64,000 nt of DNA. Origin: Bacillus coahuilensis m4-4. Lineage in GTDB: Bacteria; Bacillota; Bacilli; Bacillales; Bacillaceae_K. Where the stretch lies: the NCBI RefSeq assembly GCF_000171615.1, contig NZ_ABFU01000058.1, positions 1 through 64,000 on the forward strand. Reading direction: 5' to 3'. The translations under genes were made by a program, and so were the position numbers. Below are positions 62,963-64,000 of the stretch, piece after piece (the stretch's first letter is position 1; each line of letters begins with the position of its first letter). Below the pieces are notes generated by a model, which did no database searches, was not told where the DNA came from, and saw only the letters and a list, made by a program, of their open reading frames with translations.

Positions 62963-64000
62963 ACAAGCTCTGGAGTAGAGTTTTGGTACACACACACTCT
63001 ATTGCGACCTGCTTCTTTTGCACGGTATAACGCTTGATCCGCGTGATTCAATATTTGATAAAGAGCTTCATCTTCTTTTGTCAGTGCTGCAACCCCCAGG
63101 CTAAGTGTTACAGTAATCTTTCCGTCCGGTGTATGAATCGTCAGAGCTTCTACCTCACTCCGCAGCTGCTCAGCTAAAGCAGCCCCTTCTTCTTCCGTAT
63201 AACCCTTTACTCCCAGCACAAACTCCTCCCCACCATAGCGAGCAAATAACTCATGACCATGGAGCTGCGATTGGCAAACCTTCGCAACCTGCTCTAACAC
63301 TTGATCACCAACGCTGTGGCCATACGTATCATTTACCTTTTTAAAATAATCAATATCCATCAAAATAATCGTAAACGGCGTATCTTGTTCCTTTGACTCT
63401 TGGAACGCTTCCTCGCAATACTGAAAAAACGCTCGCCTGTTGTAGATTCCCGTCAATTCATCATAGTAGGCAAAATGCTCTAGCTGGGATTGTAGATTCT
63501 TCACCTCCGTCATATCTGTGAAAATAATCAGAAGCCCCTCGCTACCCTGTACGTTCGAGATTTGAACTTGGTACGTATAGGTAGCATCCTTTGAACGATG
63601 CTGAATGAGATCTTGTTGCGAGGACTCACTCCCTCGACCTAGTTCAATGGGAAAGGATACGTCTGAAATCGTGTCCCAAACCACAGAAAAGCTATCCCCA
63701 AACATGGACACATCAAGGTGTGGAAACATCCTTTTACACGCATCATTAAACTCGACCAATCGACGCGACTCATCTACCACCATCACCCCGTCATTAATAC
63801 TATTAAAAATAGCATCCTTCGCGATGGGAATTAACGTAAACATTCGAGACGTACTAATCGACCACAGATAAAATAAAGACGTCAACCACAGCACCATTGG
63901 CACCGGATCAATTCCTGTTGGCGTCAACCCTAACAAATACACAAACGCCGTCACAATCGGAATAAGCTGACCAAACAACAACGACATCAACTGAGGACGA
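62959..64000 (-). CDS. Diguanylate cyclase with 7TM-type sensor and PAS domain (partial, 5' end outside the window)
   Basis: The frame is open to the window edge. The visible part has the last membrane helices of a 7TM sensor (IPIVTAFVYLLGLTPTGIDP), a PAS domain (IFNSINDGVMVVDESRRLVE near 63-82 of the visible protein) and a GGDEF domain with DELTGIYNRRAFF, MDIDYFKKVNDTYGHSVGDQ and the active motif GGEEF. It makes cyclic di-GMP. No RxxD inhibitory site is seen five residues before GGEEF, so product inhibition at that site is unlikely. Confidence 0.88.
   Translation of the reverse strand, partial: RPQLMSLLFGQLIPIVTAFVYLLGLTPTGIDPVPMVLWLTSLFYLWSISTSRMFTLIPIAKDAIFNSINDGVMVVDESRRLVEFNDACKRMFPHLDVSMFGDSFSVVWDTISDVSFPIELGRGSESSQQDLIQHRSKDATYTYQVQISNVQGSEGLLIIFTDMTEVKNLQSQLEHFAYYDELTGIYNRRAFFQYCEEAFQESKEQDTPFTIILMDIDYFKKVNDTYGHSVGDQVLEQVAKVCQSQLHGHELFARYGGEEFVLGVKGYTEEEGAALAEQLRSEVEALTIHTPDGKITVTLSLGVAALTKEDEALYQILNHADQALYRAKEAGRNRVCVYQNSTPELV

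Overview
The window looks like chromosome from a low-GC, spore-forming Bacillaceae species, possibly an alkaliphile. The signs are strong AAGGAGG-type ribosome binding sites, frequent TTG and GTG starts, a SAM-I riboswitch, perfect CcpA (cre) sites, Fur boxes of the B. subtilis type, a SigO/YvrJ/RsoA-like cluster, and YfiY/YfiZ/YfhA/YusV-like siderophore uptake genes. I see no rRNA, tRNA, CRISPR array, transposase or prophage. The species cannot be fixed from the sequence alone.

Layout. 1-6 kb: short GC-rich repeats, DUF429 protein, CHY zinc finger, MsrAB fusion, APH-like kinase, Nei glycosylase, ZIP transporter, and an HD gene with an in-frame amber codon. 6-12 kb: cydDC with a Rex/Fnr-type operator, a VOC gene with an in-frame opal codon, and a sodium:solute symporter behind a perfect palindrome. 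12-19 kb: two tandem small paralogues of unknown function, a 32-residue basic peptide, a frameshifted RQC-minor-like gene, a chemoreceptor, and a frameshifted antiporter and glutaminase. 19-24 kb: doxX with a coupled 27-residue membrane peptide and a Rex/Fnr-type site, a YqjF-like protein, a Crp/Fnr regulator with a DUF606 transporter, a MetOD1 protein, and a truncated response regulator. 23.4-24.1 kb: a large structured noncoding RNA of about 700 nt, for which OLE RNA is the best candidate. 24-33 kb: D-amino acid aminotransferase, CYP152 peroxygenase, sensor kinase, old yellow enzyme, RluF, VOC protein, thioesterase, broken O-antigen ligase-like gene. 33-43 kb: a sugar (xylose or multiple-monosaccharide type) ABC transporter with its three-part sensing system (anchored sugar-binding protein, YesM-like kinase, YesN-like regulator). 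43-50 kb: 6-phosphogluconate dehydrogenase, aldo/keto reductase, ferritin-like/cupin fusion, two broken genes, MFS exporter. 50-58 kb: split sigma factor cluster, phosphatase, DUF3231 protein, and a SAM-riboswitch-controlled methionine ABC transporter with an M20 hydrolase. 58-64 kb: Fur-controlled siderophore uptake, a truncated oxidoreductase and a diguanylate cyclase cut by the window end.

The noncoding RNA at 23431-24132 is the most interesting object. It has an extended -10 promoter, a perfect cre centred about 51 bp upstream of the likely start, an 11-bp hairpin at the 5' end, a 27-bp helix joining its two ends across about 610 nt, and a rho-independent terminator. Gene remnants lie on both sides.

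A second theme is gene breakage. At least eleven genes carry a single lesion, and nine of these are one-base shifts, nearly all at or beside short homopolymer runs. This may be real decay, but it is also the pattern left by homopolymer sequencing error, so each lesion should be confirmed on reads before the gene is called dead.
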